Source: Vespula vulgaris (lineage: Eukaryota > Arthropoda > Insecta > Hymenoptera > Vespidae). Taken from it: a stretch of 64,000 nt of DNA. Positions 51,632-63,828 of this stretch are shown piece after piece (position 1 is the stretch's first letter; each line of letters starts with the position of its first letter). The notes under the pieces are model-generated. The model was given only the letters and a program-made list of their open reading frames with translations, was not told where the DNA came from and did not search any database. Made by a program: the position numbers and the translations under genes. The stretch is taken from positions 8,480,001-8,544,000 of the forward strand of contig NC_066591.1 of the NCBI RefSeq assembly GCF_905475345.1. Direction: 5' to 3'.

Positions 51632-52475
51632 AATTCCTTCAATAGAATATTTTTACAAAAAGAAAAAAAAAGAAAAAATATAATGACATTATGAAAGAGG
51701 CTAAGTTCACGACATCTTTCCTGTTACATCCTAGATTTGTTGTTCTCCCTTTATTTCCTATTTCTTTTTTTTTATATTTTTATATACAGATATATAGTCA
51801 GTAATTCGATTTGTAATCGTTCGAAAATTTGCTAAGTGTCAATTCTTTTTTTTCATCTTTTTTTTTTCTAAAATCCTAAATTACAGTAGATATAGATCAT
51901 ATTGATTCTACAATTATATAAATATATCTTTATTTTTCATTCCTAATATTAAAAATTATAATAACAATAACAGATGACAATGAGATGTTAGAAGGATTTT
52001 TTTTTATTTCGTAAGAAACAGAAAAGTGAAGTATTTGTAATTTTTTATTATATTTTCAAATTATGTACAAACAATTTCACAATAACCACTCTTATATCTT
52101 TACATGTATATTAGAAAAGATTTCTTTAACTTTCGCTAAAGTCGATAAGATTCATGTGAAAATTTTCATTTAGAGAATAAAAAGAGGAGAAGAAGGAAGA
52201 AAGAAAGAAAAAAAGAAAATAAGAATATGTCTAATCTAACAACTTACAAATCTAAAAGCCATTTGAAGGGTCTTACAAGGAGATAACGAAGAGACCTAGC
52301 CTAATGAAAATCTCTGATCGTTTCTAAGCATTGGACGGATACCTGATAAGCTACTTGTTTACTTACTCATCTTACTCTTATTTTTTCTTTTCTTTTCTCT
52401 CAATTTTTCTTTTTTCTTCTTTTTTGATTAAAACTTGGAAAGAATAAGAGCAAGACAAAAACAAATTTTAAAGAG

Positions 52476-52565
<90 letters not shown>

Positions 52566-53326
52566 TTAAACTGAAATCGAATTAATTTATTAATAAGAAA
52601 AGGAAGCTACTAATTAAAAAGAAAAACAAGGAAAAATTTGCGAGGTATTTAGATTCCCCCCTAAAAATATGGGAAAAATACATTTAATAAAGCAAAATAT
52701 TTAAGATATTTTTCATATATGCATGTATACGTATACTTATACATATATGATACTCTTCAGAAAAAGTAAAAAAAAAAAGAAGAAAGAAAAACAAGAAATT
52801 CAGGGAAAGAGCTAATTTCAGGTAAGATTCTAAGTTAATAAGAGTACTTGACGCGTTATACGATCGTACGGTAACGTAATATGTTAATTTATTATGCACT
52901 AACGAGTTTCAACTAACTAGGTAAAATTAACGAGCTTATTCCGTAAGACTGCTCGTTCCAAAAATTCTTACGAAATTTATCTATAGCATACTTCTTTACC
53001 GGATCGATAATTATTAACAGAATCAATTAAAAATAATTTTCTTTGTTTCTTATTATTTCTATAAATTTTTCAGTAATCTTTTATAAAATATAGTAATTTT
53101 TCTTATTTAATATATATATATGTGTGTATATATATATATATATGTATGTATAAAATAAAAAAAGAATTAAAATAGAGAGAGCTCGTTAGCAAAATATTAT
53201 ATAAACATTTTTTTAGTGAACAAATAATTCATTAAATGATATAAATATTGTATATCTGTATATCTCAACCATTCACAACCGTTTTCTACTTTTCGAAATG
53301 GGTTGTCAGTTTGTTATTTTTAATAA
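51632..53326. other. Spacer between convergent Spätzle and Ly6 genes
   Basis: AT-rich, no coding sequence recognised. A TA array followed by a GA array lies at about 52481-52565, and a further TA/TG repeat at about 53108-53145. It should contain the 3' UTRs of both neighbours. Confidence 0.6.
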
Positions 53327-56300
53327 TTACATAACACGATTATAGTTCGATTCAAAAAAACGGTAACCGATCAGAATTAATCCAGCGATGTATAACGATT
53401 GCGTCGTTAACAGGCCACTCGCCGAATTGCAAAGATCGGTACTACAGATATGACAAGATTCGACCATGTCTCGACCGTTTGTCATAAGCGGACTGCAAGG
53501 ACCATCGGTTATATCCGTTTCATCGTGATTTGGTATTGCACAGGAACGTATCACGACACGATCACCGCCATCTGAAAATAATCCATAATTTTTTAACAAT
53601 TTTCAAATTTCAAATCTTGACTTTTGTTTTCTTTTTATCACTATTTAAGTATCATTTCGGTACTCGATTCATTAAATCCATATTTAAATTTCTCGATGAT
53701 GAGTAAATTAAATAATAATAAATTATATACATATGATATATATATATATATATACCTATATTTATACACATATGTTCAATTAAAAATAATAACAATTACA
53801 TTATTCTAGATATATATTATTTACACTGATACGTAAACAAAATTAGGAACACGGAAAGAAAAAAAATGACAATTTTTAAGATTATCAATAATTTTGTTGT
53901 TAGTTTCGTGATAATCGAGATCGAGAGATGATTCAACTATACAGAATGACGAGGGATCTTGCTCAGAGATAGACGCAGTTGCATGGCATGATTCGTCGTA
54001 GGTAAAATGCTGACGGAAGTCTGTACGACTAGTTGCGTGAATAATATCCTGCGTTTAATACGTTCCTTTCGTCAACGTAGAGTTAACACACGCGATGTTT
54101 CAGTCAACAACGTACTAACCATTGCGCAATCTAGCACGATTTAAAATGCGAGTGACGCACTCGTTAACGTTTTTATCAGCACTATAAAAAAAGATCTGAC
54201 AACAAATATTGTAAAAGAATCATTTTTTTTCATTTCCATTTTTTATTACTTTTTCCTTTTTTTTTCTTCTCAACTTTTACACGATCATTTATTTATTCAG
54301 ATGTTCGAACACATTTTTTCTTAATTACATGAAATTAAAAATGATAATCGTTATTATCTTAACATTATAGGAAAATGATAAAAAAAGAGAGAAAAGATAA
54401 AAAAAGAAATAAAAAAAAAGCGTAAATTACTTTTTCGTAGAACGTAGAACGTTTAAGTTTGTTGATAAATAAAAATCGTATGAATAATTTAAATCCGAAT
54501 TAACCATAGTGTGCATCATATCGAATACTAGTTTGCTAGATTTCGAAATAACGTCTTGATCATTGAAGAAAGAGGGGATAAGTATCGAGGTCATTCCGGT
54601 AGACGGAAAATTCATTCCTATACTATATTTCACGAAACAATAGAAGAGAATACGTAACATGTGATTTCCATCTGATTCATGCCCGTAATGTGCTTCGTCA
54701 AACAGGTTTAATTGCAAGTAGAGAAACACGTAATCCGTTCCATCAAAATCATATACCACGTGTGATCGTACATTAAATCGAGCGTTATTAACATTTTTTT
54801 ACGAGGAAAATAAATAATCTTATGTAGTTATATATCAGTAATTAAAAAAAATTTCTTTAATAGAATTTTATAATTTTTCAATTCATGAACACGTAAGACG
54901 CATAATTATAAATACTAAAACGTATTTAGATGGTAAACAATATATTTCTTTTGATTCATGAGATAAATAAACGGATCATCTTGCAAAACTCGAATGATCT
55001 TGACTTTAATGCATGGCTAATTAGTTCAATTGCCGTGCATAAGAATGTCGTTGCTGGTTACAAAAATAAACGTGCCTCATTAAGAATTATAGGTGCGTTC
55101 TCCATTGAATCACTCGATGCATTTTCGCGATGAGAGTTGTAGCATTTAGAAGCTGATGCGTTTGTTGAGATGCGTCATCGAATTAAAGAACAATATACAA
55201 TTTTATTTTTGTACGTGTCATTTGAAAATTTCACTCGTTCATCGAGGGACGTTTGAAAATGTTATATAAGAAAATCAAATTTTTTGTTTTTCTATGTACA
55301 TTCGGTAAAAATCGCTAAAAATTTATTTACGCATTATCGTAACAACGAGAAAGTTTAATTTTACTTGGATTGTTGTTTCTATTTTTCCTTTTTATTTTCA
55401 TTGTTATACGCATATATATTATTTACTTGGATTATTATTATTATTTTTTTATTATAATTATTATATTACTCGCTTATTATTTTTCTTGTTTTAACTACTT
55501 TTTTCTTTTTTTATTTTATCATTGAGACATCTTTTATTTTTAAAATTTTATATAAGTGATTACTATACTTTTATGATCATAGTTTGCAAAATATGAAACA
55601 TACCTCTTTTTACCATTTTACGACAAATTGGTTTAGAACTAGCATAAGGACCTCTTCCACACTCTTTCACATGAAACATAGCTTGATGGTCCGTAGAATT
55701 CATAGGATCACCGCACATGGCGTTCATATGAGATGAACACTCCCAACACCTTAACGCTGAGCCTGTTAAAAAGTAAAAAACAAAGAAAAATACCCAATAA
55801 ATTCTACCGTCTATTTTTTCGAAACTAATCTTTTAAAGACTAATTTAAAAAAAAATTGAAAAATTTATATAGAATTAAATGTCAACAGAATGATTCCTTG
55901 AAACTGTCATAACAAATTATATAATGGATCGTTCAAAAACAGCACAGGAAAAAAGGAAAAGAAAAGAAGAAAAACATCGCATAAAATTACGACGAAGCCA
56001 TAGAAGGTGAAATTAGATAGGAGCCTCAAAGACTTATTGATTTTCTGTCAATGATATATTTCATTACTTAGACGAAGTTTTTTAAGAATAGTGAGTCAAC
56101 AAGGTAGGAAAAAGCGCGCCTATTTAAAAGGATTTGTAAGTGCTATCATTTTTTATCTCTTCAAATTTAGACATCTGATTACAATAACATTATTCAATAA
56201 ACTTATATTTCTTATGTTGTATCATTAAATTTCTTATTTAATTAAAAAAACACCAATCGAATCAAGTAACTTTACTATAACAAAATTATTAATCAAAACT

Positions 56301-56505
56301 ATTACTTAAAGCCGATAAAAATTTGCAAAATGAGTTTCAAATAGATAAAATAAAATGAAATAAAATAAAATAAAATAAAATAAAAAAAAGAAAGAAAAGA
56401 AAAGAAAAAAAGAAAAAGAAAATGGAAAAATTATACACACTCACCAGAATTTGCGAAAATAGTAAGAAATACTGTCAGGAGCATCCAAAAAGTATTGGAA
56501 ACCAT
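53327..56505 (-). CDS. Ly6/uPAR-domain protein A, GPI-anchor type, three exons
   Basis: Exons in coding order 56505-56445, 55762-55604 and 53571-53327 join in frame through GTGAGT and GTATGT donors and CAG acceptors. They give 154 residues. Residues 1-20 are a signal peptide (hydrophobic FWMLLTVFLTIFA). The mature part has ten cysteines in the Ly6 three-finger pattern, starting LRCWECSS and ending ESCHICSTDLCN, with an N-glycosylation site NST. The C-terminal stretch LYIAGLILIGYRFF is hydrophobic and fits a GPI-anchor signal. Both introns are phase 1, as usual in this family. Insect members act as cell-surface or secreted modulators of channels, receptors and septate junctions; I cannot name the ortholog. 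It is convergent with the Spätzle gene and first of three tandem relatives. Confidence 0.87.
54427..54798 (-). CDS. Unidentified open frame in intron 2 of Ly6 gene A
   Basis: A 123-codon open frame with balanced amino-acid use lies within the intron, on the same strand as the host gene. It has no ATG near its upstream end; the first Met codons are internal (NHMLRIL). Pieces such as VVYDFDGTDYVFLYLQLN and NFPSTGMTSILIPSFF look protein-like rather than low-complexity, unlike most open frames nearby. I do not recognise the family. It may be a fragment of an inserted gene (cellular, transposon or old viral), an alternative exon, or chance. Coordinates give the open frame, not a proven start. Confidence 0.3.
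   Translation of the reverse strand, partial: KNVNNARFNVRSHVVYDFDGTDYVFLYLQLNLFDEAHYGHESDGNHMLRILFYCFVKYSIGMNFPSTGMTSILIPSFFNDQDVISKSSKLVFDMMHTMVNSDLNYSYDFYLSTNLNVLRSTKK
54930..55133 (+). CDS. Small unidentified ATG open frame in the same intron
   Basis: 67 codons from ATG to TGA, divergent from the unknown frame at 54427-54798. It has no repeats and mixed composition (for example LDFNAWLISSIAVHKNVVAG). The opposite strand also stays partly open, so the true coding strand, if any, is uncertain. No family recognised. Confidence 0.2.
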   Translation: MVNNIFLLIHEINKRIILQNSNDLDFNAWLISSIAVHKNVVAGYKNKRASLRIIGAFSIESLDAFSR

Positions 56506-58336
56506 ATTGAATATTCAAAATGATATTTTAGTCAAAAGAAAAGAGAAAGAGAGCAAGATATCTATATTTATATTTATATATATATATATATCTATATATA
56601 TATATGTATAAATATTTTGAAAAACACTGTAACTTATGATATACGATATACGTTCGGTTTTCGATAGGGGGGAATAAAAGAGCACTATGAATTGAAAAAC
56701 CGGCGTCGCGGAACGTGTCCACTTTGAAACTGAAGAGAGAGACGACACCCTCTTTTACGGAGAGTACGCACGAATCTTCTCCTTCCCTCTCTTCGTATGC
56801 ACACACATACACACACACATACACACATGTACATATGTATATATATATACATACACACATCTCTCTTTCTTTCACTCTCGTTAAGCTTCTTCTATCTCTG
56901 TCTATACTTCGTCATAATAACACATCGTGCGTGCCCCCGGACAACTCCCCACCAACTTGAATGCAGGCAGACTCTCTGCCAGGAAGTAGGAGTAAAGAGC
57001 AAACAACAGGCAAGAAGCCTTTTTAAGAGAGTCGAAACAGGACCCTTGTTCCAACTCGTTTAGGACAATTAACGAAACGGCTAATCGTTCGGGATCATTT
57101 TTCGTCATTTTCTTCTGGAACATCTTCTTTCACTTTTTTTGTTAGAGAGAAGGAGTGTTATATTCAGTAAATAGTGAGCTGTCACATTTGTTCTTTAGAA
57201 CGTAATAGTAACTAAGCTTTTTTTTTGTGAATTGTTACTATAATATTTAAGTATCAGATACATTCTTTCTATCTTTTTTTGTATTATTCTTTTTTTTATT
57301 TTTTATTTTCTCTCCCTAAATATTATATCTCCGTAAGCATTGCTTTCGAAAATACGCAAAAAAAATACAAAGAGTTTTCTTATTTCTTTGCAATATTGAA
57401 ATGCAAACTAGCTGTCATATAATTAGAATTTGTTTACATTGATTATAATATATTATTATATTGTAATGGTCTATCTCTTGATCTTGTGAGATTGTAAATT
57501 TGATGTATCGAATCCGAAGATGATGCCTGTCAATGTTCGTTCAATATTTAAATGCAAAATAGCTATTAAATCAAAACTTATTAAATTATGTTATGTACCA
57601 TATATACTATATTATAATATATTATAATATATGTATATATAATAATAATAATAATCATCTCTCTCTCTCTCTTTCTGTCTCTGTTCTTATGAAATCGTGC
57701 ATTCGATTTATCGAAACCAAAAATAGTAACAGTCGATAAAATAAATATTTTTTCATTAATTTTTTATTATTTTCATTTTATAATATTAATCGATAGTTCG
57801 TATTCTTTTTTGCAGAAAGTAAATAATTAATATTAATAAATCAAAAAAAGGAATAAATAGAAGAGAATATCTTCTCATTTGTCCATACATCGCGTTTAAG
57901 ACCCTTAATATACGTAGCTTAATGTTCGCTCCTCTTCTTTGTACTCGATTATCTAATCGTTTCAATCTATAATTACGATTTAATGGAGGAGATTAACCCT
58001 AATGCGTATCGATGTGAGTAATTTCGATATTATCGTATTCGAAATGATGTTATTATCGATATCGTTTAAGAGATATTCTCTTTTTTATCAACGTAAATAT
58101 TTAATTGTTTTAATTAGTTTCTAGTAGAGTATTTCAGTTAAATCAGTTAGCTACAATCGAGTCATTTGCTTATCAATTATTATGCGACATATAACAAAAA
58201 AAAAAATATTCCGAGGAAAATAAAAAAATTAATATGAAAATAACAAATTACATATACGATCTTCCAAATTTATGTATTAATTTATAAATCGATTACGGAA
58301 AATTAAATAATTTATATAATTGACAAAAAAGAAAGA

Positions 58337-58373
<37 letters not shown>

Positions 58374-59037
58374 AATGTAATATTAATTATATCAATTGTT
58401 GTATCGAATGAAAAATTTTCTTTTCACTTTCGCACGTTTGATTATATAATTAATTTTGGTTAACTTTCGTTAAATAATATTTGTAATTATTTAATTATAC
58501 ATATATATTAATGAAATAAATAATAAAATAATAAAAAGTAATTATTGTCGAGTTTGACAGATTCAATACTATCGAAGAAACGGTTAAATGAAACGATGCA
58601 AAGTGAGGCTTGCCGACTCGTTAAGAAGAACTTGTCAGGGGTCAGGGGAACATTTAACCTCACGAAGAATTACCGAATTGACTCGATCATTTGACCCCTT
58701 CCCCTCGGCTCCGAAAGATACGAAGAAAGAATGATGCAGCAACGTTTAGGTCAGCTTCTTCTTCTTCATCTTCTTCTACTTCTCTAACGAAACGTCGTAG
58801 AAGGAGTCAGCCTGTGGATCTCTTCTCCGGTTCATTCATAAGCCGATTTAATTTCTAGCTCGAAAGTCAACTGGCTTTTCCGGTCTTAAAACATGTTTTG
58901 ACCTCTTTCGTTCAAAGATTCGAAACAATCTATTTTGTTTATTTTTTCTTTTTTCTCTTCTTATTTGCTTCCTCGTCATTTACACGTTTGTTTATTTTTC
59001 CGTACGAGAATAATTACATTTTCGGATTATTTTTTTT

Positions 59038-59262
59038 ACACAAGTTGGGTCAGAAGTTCCTAAATGTGTCCGAAGTCTTTAAATGATTTTAAAAATAAAT
59101 TACTCTTTTTCGAGACTTTTTAAACAGATTTCTTTTTTTTTCTTAGATTTTATGATCAAACTATGGAATATTCTTATAATCTGAAAAATAAATTAGTCTA
59201 AAGGAGTGAAAAAAAGTAATTGATCTTTAAAATCACCTAAAAAGTTTTGTTCTTGTCTGTAT
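59038..59262. mobile_element. Inverted-repeat element (MITE-like), copy 2
   Basis: The left arm TGATTTTAAAAATAAATTAC followed by CTTTTTCGAGACTTTTTAAAC is an imperfect reverse complement of the right arm, which ends GTAATTGATCTTTAAAATCA. Arm sequence resembles that of the element at 47599-47875 (AATCAATTACG...CGAAACTTTTTAGATTAAT). No coding capacity. Boundaries are approximate. Confidence 0.55.
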
Positions 59263-59678
59263 TTTTGCAGGTTCTCAAGAAATGTAGAATCGATAGAAAA
59301 AAAGTAATTATTTTAAATATTTAATAAATATGTCAATATAAGCTTGAAAAATTATTATAATATAATTGTAATAAATGAGAAAAAATATTTCGAAAATATA
59401 ATAATTTTTTGTTTTATATATTTTCAAGAAATGAAATTTCGATAGAAGAAAAATAAATTATATAAACTTATTAAAAAGAAAATAATAATAATATAATTAT
59501 AATAAATGAGAGAAAACATTTTTTAAAAATACAGATATTCTTCGCTCTAGATATTTTTTGTTTTCAAGGAACGTAAAATTCAAGATAAACAGGTAATAAA
59601 TAAATAAATTATTCTCTATAATTTATTTACATTTATTCATATTTTTCATCGTATTTTTCAATTTATTAATATCGATAA

Positions 59679-59705
59679 TATATACATATACATATACATA
59701 CATAC

Positions 59706-59759
<54 letters not shown>
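59679..59759. repeat. TA-rich microsatellite
   Basis: TA/TACA array just beyond the 3' end of Ly6 gene B. Confidence 0.9.
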
Positions 59760-59760
<1 letters not shown>

Positions 59761-59806
59761 AAATCATCATAAAAAAGAAAAAAATTGCAAACTTTTTTTT
59801 AAATCG

Positions 59807-60737
59807 TCAAATTATTGACGGTATCAACATTTTTGACAAACTCAACGCCATTAGAACAACAATTCCTAAAATATAGATACTGTTAGGCTTCATTGATGGA
59901 TTATTATTACAAGCATAGTCATCGCAAAAGAAACATTCGATGCTCGAGTGTGGATAATATTGTTCATGTTCACAATAATGATCAATTTTTCGACTGGGTA
60001 CACATCCTCTTACCGTTACCAGAATGTTCCTATCTATAACATTAAAATCCATTGTTTTATTAAAAATAATAATAATATATCCACGTAAAAATGAATAAAA
60101 ATATTTTTAAATAATTAACAGATTACATTTTATATAATAAAATTTTTTTTGACTTACACATTACGATACCTTTCAGACAATGAAACGATTCATTTCTAGG
60201 ACAAAATACCAAACCCATAGAATGTCCTGGGACGTAAGGATCATTACACTCTCTTTGATGGCCGTTTTTTAAATTAGTATTGCACTCATAACACCATAAA
60301 TTTTCACAGCCCGTCGTTTCTGTTAAAATTATATTGACGTATTCCTTTTCTTTATATATATATATATGTATATATTCTAACAAAATCCTTTTATAAATTA
60401 TCCCGAAATATAACAAAGAAAGACAAAGTTACTAGAACAACTTAATATTTACGTGACACGTATATACGCCATAAAAAAAGAAAAAGAAAATAAAAATAAA
60501 GATTGAAGTAGATATTTATTCAACGAGACGTTTCCTTTTCTTCTGAAACACGACACGCGTAAAATAGGACAAAATTCTAGCCTCTCGTAGAAGTGGACTA
60601 AAGTATCCAATCAGATTAATTAAAACAATTTGTTTAAAAAGCACATTAGTCAATCACAATTAAAAATTAAATTATTATTACTCACTTATTACATTAAAGA
60701 GTAAAAATATCGTCAGCACGGTTAAGTATTCGACCAT
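59807..60737 (-). CDS. Ly6/uPAR-domain protein B, GPI-anchor type, three exons
   Basis: Exons 60737-60686, 60319-60158 and 60033-59807 join in frame (donors GTGAGT and GTAAGT; acceptors CAG and TAG) and give 146 residues. The signal peptide is about residues 1-18 (VEYLTVLTIFLLFNVIS). The mature chain opens GCENLWCYECN and closes IECFFCDDYACNNN, with eleven cysteines in Ly6 order and one N-glycosylation site (NES). The C-terminus, YILGIVVLMALSLSKMLI, is hydrophobic and fits a GPI signal. Both introns are phase 1 at the same places as in gene A, so the genes are tandem paralogs that have diverged strongly. Specific partner unknown. A long GA array lies about 105 bp upstream of the start. Confidence 0.86.
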
Positions 60738-60903
60738 GTCGGATGCTGTTAATAAAAACGCACCTGGTACTCGCGTCTTTAGCGAGTCGAGATATCTTAT
60801 CTTTGATAATAAAAATGAAGAGCAAGTAAAGAACAGGTAAGTGAGAGAGAGAAACAAAGAGAGAGAGAGAGAGAGACAGAGAGAAAGAGAGAGAGAGAGA
60901 GAA

Positions 60904-60963
<60 letters not shown>

Positions 60964-61231
60964 CACTTATTCCACATTCTTTTTATCTACTATGAAATAA
61001 CATGCTAATCGAAAAATTAAATTGGTCCATCGTTACGTTCTTATTTGAAAATTTGTTTATTATACTTAAATAATACTACTATTAAATAATACTACTACTA
61101 AAACTATACTATATGATGCTATGTAGTACTATATAATATACTAATATATAATAGTAGTTTACACTATACTATATGCGATACTATAATACTATAGTAATAT
61201 AATATACATATTAGTATATTACAATATATAT

Positions 61232-61270
<39 letters not shown>

Positions 61271-62098
61271 ATATAGTATATATACATATATAACTAATAA
61301 TTATATTACATGTACATAATATTCAATAAGAATCTTCGTCATTTAGAAAGGAAAGAATAATTCAAATAAAACAAGGTTAGTCAACACGCTTTTTTATTGC
61401 TTGTTATAATCATCGTGCGGCAAACACTTTTATTTGACCTCGAAAGCTTTAGCATTGTTTTCTCGATACCAATATCCAAGCTCGAGAATCCATATCCATT
61501 GCATACACGTAGAGATACGGTAGCTATATATATGTACTCTTTTATTTTTTATTTCTTTTTTTGTTTTCTTTTTTTTTCTTTTTTTTTTAAACAAACAACA
61601 GTCGTCATTTAATATTTGTGTATATATATACATATATGTAATTTCTGTATATATATATGTATGTATATAATATTATGTATATTTTGTATCTCGTACGTAT
61701 ATTTGTGTGTGTGTGTGTGTGTGCGTATATCTGTGTGTCGGTATGTGTATGTGTATATATCATATATTTTTGCTAGCAAATAATACACACGCGACGTACT
61801 CGATTTACGGCGTATAACAAGAGAAAAAAATGATTTCTTGCGATTTCGATGTATTATCTCGATTGGGATAAAATACGTAGTTCGAGATTAGATATTTGTA
61901 TTGGATTTTGAATACGACATATACTAAGAAATTAAAAAAAATATCGTGGTTTGTGCTGAAATTGCTTTGGACGCTTGAGGAGGGTAGAGATTTTCATGGT
62001 AAAAAGAGGCATATGCAACGACGATAACTCTGATTCGAAAGTGGATATGAATTTACGGATTAATTTGGAAAATGGAAGGTGATAGTGAACGTTGGAGG
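60738..62098. other. Spacer between Ly6 genes B and C
   Basis: No gene recognised. It contains GA array 60842-60961, TA array about 61229-61262 and TA/TG repeats about 61620-61760. An open frame across 61397-61612 has no recognisable product. Confidence 0.6.
60842..60961. repeat. (GA)n microsatellite
   Basis: About 60 GA units with scattered interruptions, immediately upstream of Ly6 gene B. Opposing Ser/Leu frames here are artefacts. Confidence 0.93.
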
Positions 62099-62691
62099 TT
62101 ATACATTTCTGTAAAGGATAAGAGCAGAGGCAAATGATCCAAGGACGGTGAAAATAATATTACTGATACTCGGGGAAATTGTTATCGAACCGTTGCAACC
62201 ATTTTCTTCGCATAATCCACAATATTCCATGCCACCAAGAAGTTTACCTTCTATCGACGTGCAAGGATCAACATTTTCTGCTTGTGCGGTTTGGCAGCTT
62301 CTTATCGTCACTATTTTGTCTTGGCCTTGAACTGTTGATGAAAAAGAAAACGAAGAAAAAGAGACAACGGGAAAAAATTGATAAGCTTAAATAGGATTTA
62401 ATGTATCGAAGAAAATTTCAACGAAAGTCGGTAAAACAGATTTCTACTCACTTTTGGTATCAACCTTGGCACAAGCCATGTTCTTCAATATTTTTTTATT
62501 TTGTTGAGGATTATCGACAGCAAAAATACTGAAAATTGGTGTAAGTAACTTATTCTGTTGAATAGTGTTCTGCCATTTCGTCATTTCTTCCATCGTACAT
62601 TCCATTGGCTCGATTGCCTGTGATTTTATTATATCATCCCCGCAATCTTTATCCGTAACTGATGTACACATGTAACATTTCAATACATCAT
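62099..62691 (-). CDS. Ly6/uPAR-domain protein C, 5' end not in view
   Basis: Two exons are clear: 62691-62452 and 62331-62099, joined by donor A|GTGAGT and acceptor CAACAG in phase 1. The readable protein opens VLKCYMCTS and contains ten cysteines, the last in YCGLCEENGCNG. It ends with hydrophobic IIFTVLGSFASALILY, a GPI-type tail. The spacer between the fourth and fifth Cys is long (about 46 residues) compared with genes A and B. The first visible exon begins in phase 1 after a CAG, so a signal-peptide exon must lie upstream. I find no good candidate before the right edge; one possible exon inside a MITE is rejected separately. Third member of the tandem cluster. Confidence 0.82.
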
Positions 62692-63237
62692 CTGTAAAAT
62701 GATAAAAAGATTGTCGATTATTTCTTTCTTTAATATTAGCTAATTAATTTTTTACAAGGTAATGACGATTCAATTAATCTGCAGTCATTGTGATTAATCA
62801 TTAAATAAAATATTATTGGTATCTATCTATAAAATTTTTGTTAAATAATTCAACTTGAGAAATACTTGGAATAAATAATTATTTATCCGTTAAATTATTT
62901 ATAAATATTTCACGAGATTGAAGGATGATAGACTGGATTTAAAAAAATAAAAAAAGAGAAAAAAAAAAGAGGAAAAGGAAAAATATGAGAAAAATAAGAA
63001 ATTATATAAGATCTTAATGTTATTCGAAAAAAAACAAACGATGTTAATTGTCGGAACGATCTTACGTAATTTCGCGCCATCCATCTGCGAACGTGCGAAA
63101 ATTATTACGCGCCGAGAATAACAGCGACGTCTTTGTTGAAAACTTTTTCTTCGACGAACGACGAAATTCTTCGGTGAAGAACGAAACCTTGCTTCGAGTT
63201 GCACTAGAAAAGTTTCATCTAATGCTTGGATAATATA
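62692..63237. other. Probable intron or upstream DNA of Ly6 gene C
   Basis: AT-rich with a GC-richer patch at about 63040-63230. On the minus strand the ATG at 63082-63080, with a downstream GTAAGA, reads MDGAKL, which is not a signal peptide. Nothing else recognised. Confidence 0.4.
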
Positions 63238-63828
63238 TACAGAGTGTAATTATTTAAATAGGAACATTTTTGAATGTCAATTTGCTTTCATAAAGGCACA
63301 ACAATCATTATTAAAAAGAATAATTCATATGGAAAAAATTTTGAAAACGGTGAAGTCACCCTTGAAAATTTTTTATACTTTTCTCTTTGTTCGATTTTAT
63401 AAAAAAGAAAAGAAAAAAAGCAGAATAGAAACGAAAACGTTGTACAAAAAAATAATATCATATTTGGTAGATGCCGCAGACTCCAAAAAGAAAATAAGAA
63501 ATATTGTCAATAAAAGATTCACTTTTAACGAGGGGTTGAAGAACTAGCCCTTAAAATTTTTCGAATTTTTAATTTCTTTCGATCTAGTTAACCAACTCTA
63601 AAGATATAGAAAAGAAAAAAGAAATTTCTATATAAATCTTTGATCATATTTTACATATCTATTAGACTTTAAAAAAAAAGAAAGTTATCGTTAATAAAAA
63701 CTCACTTTGAGCTACGAATATACATATTTTCCTATACATAAAGAGGAATTTTCCTATATTTAATATTAGAAATTTTCTTATATATATACATATATACATA
63801 TGTTCCTATTTAAATGTATCATCCTGTA
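63238..63828. mobile_element. MITE with 30-bp terminal inverted repeats
   Basis: The left end is 63238-63267 (TACAGAGTGTAATTATTTAA and onward to GGAACAT). The right end is 63800-63828, whose reverse complement begins TACAGGATGATACATTTAAA and also runs to GGAACAT; the inner 16 nt match exactly. Length 591 bp. TA lies at both outer edges. Internal sequence has two related blocks (GGTGAAGTCACCCTTGAAAA near 63350 and GGGTTGAAGAACTAGCCCTT near 63534), each a small hairpin. A 72-codon frame (63329-63547) is Lys-rich and not a transposase. Type resembles Tc1/mariner-derived MITEs. Confidence 0.8.

Larger units (their letters stand above)
56506..59806. other. Spacer between Ly6 genes A and B
   Basis: No coding exon recognised. 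It has GC-richer islands at about 56630-57110, which would contain the promoter of gene A, and at about 58560-58880. TA arrays lie at 58340-58371 and 59679-59759, and an inverted-repeat element at 59038-59262. A tandem GTCAGGGGTCAGGGG lies at 58634-58648. Confidence 0.55.

Noticed and set aside
60678..60977. Serine/leucine-repeat proteins in GA/CT tracts (also 28364-28711, 49608-49892, 27290-27576, 31244-31489)
   Set aside because: Dinucleotide arrays stay open in several frames. Only the short Ly6 signal exon inside 60686-60737 is real here.
63706..63799. Possible signal-peptide exon for Ly6 gene C on the minus strand, phase 1 with GTGAGT donor
   Set aside because: It lies within the MITE and its farther ATG abuts the terminal repeat. 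The peptide is Lys/Arg-interrupted and not a good signal sequence, and an exon beyond the window is more likely.
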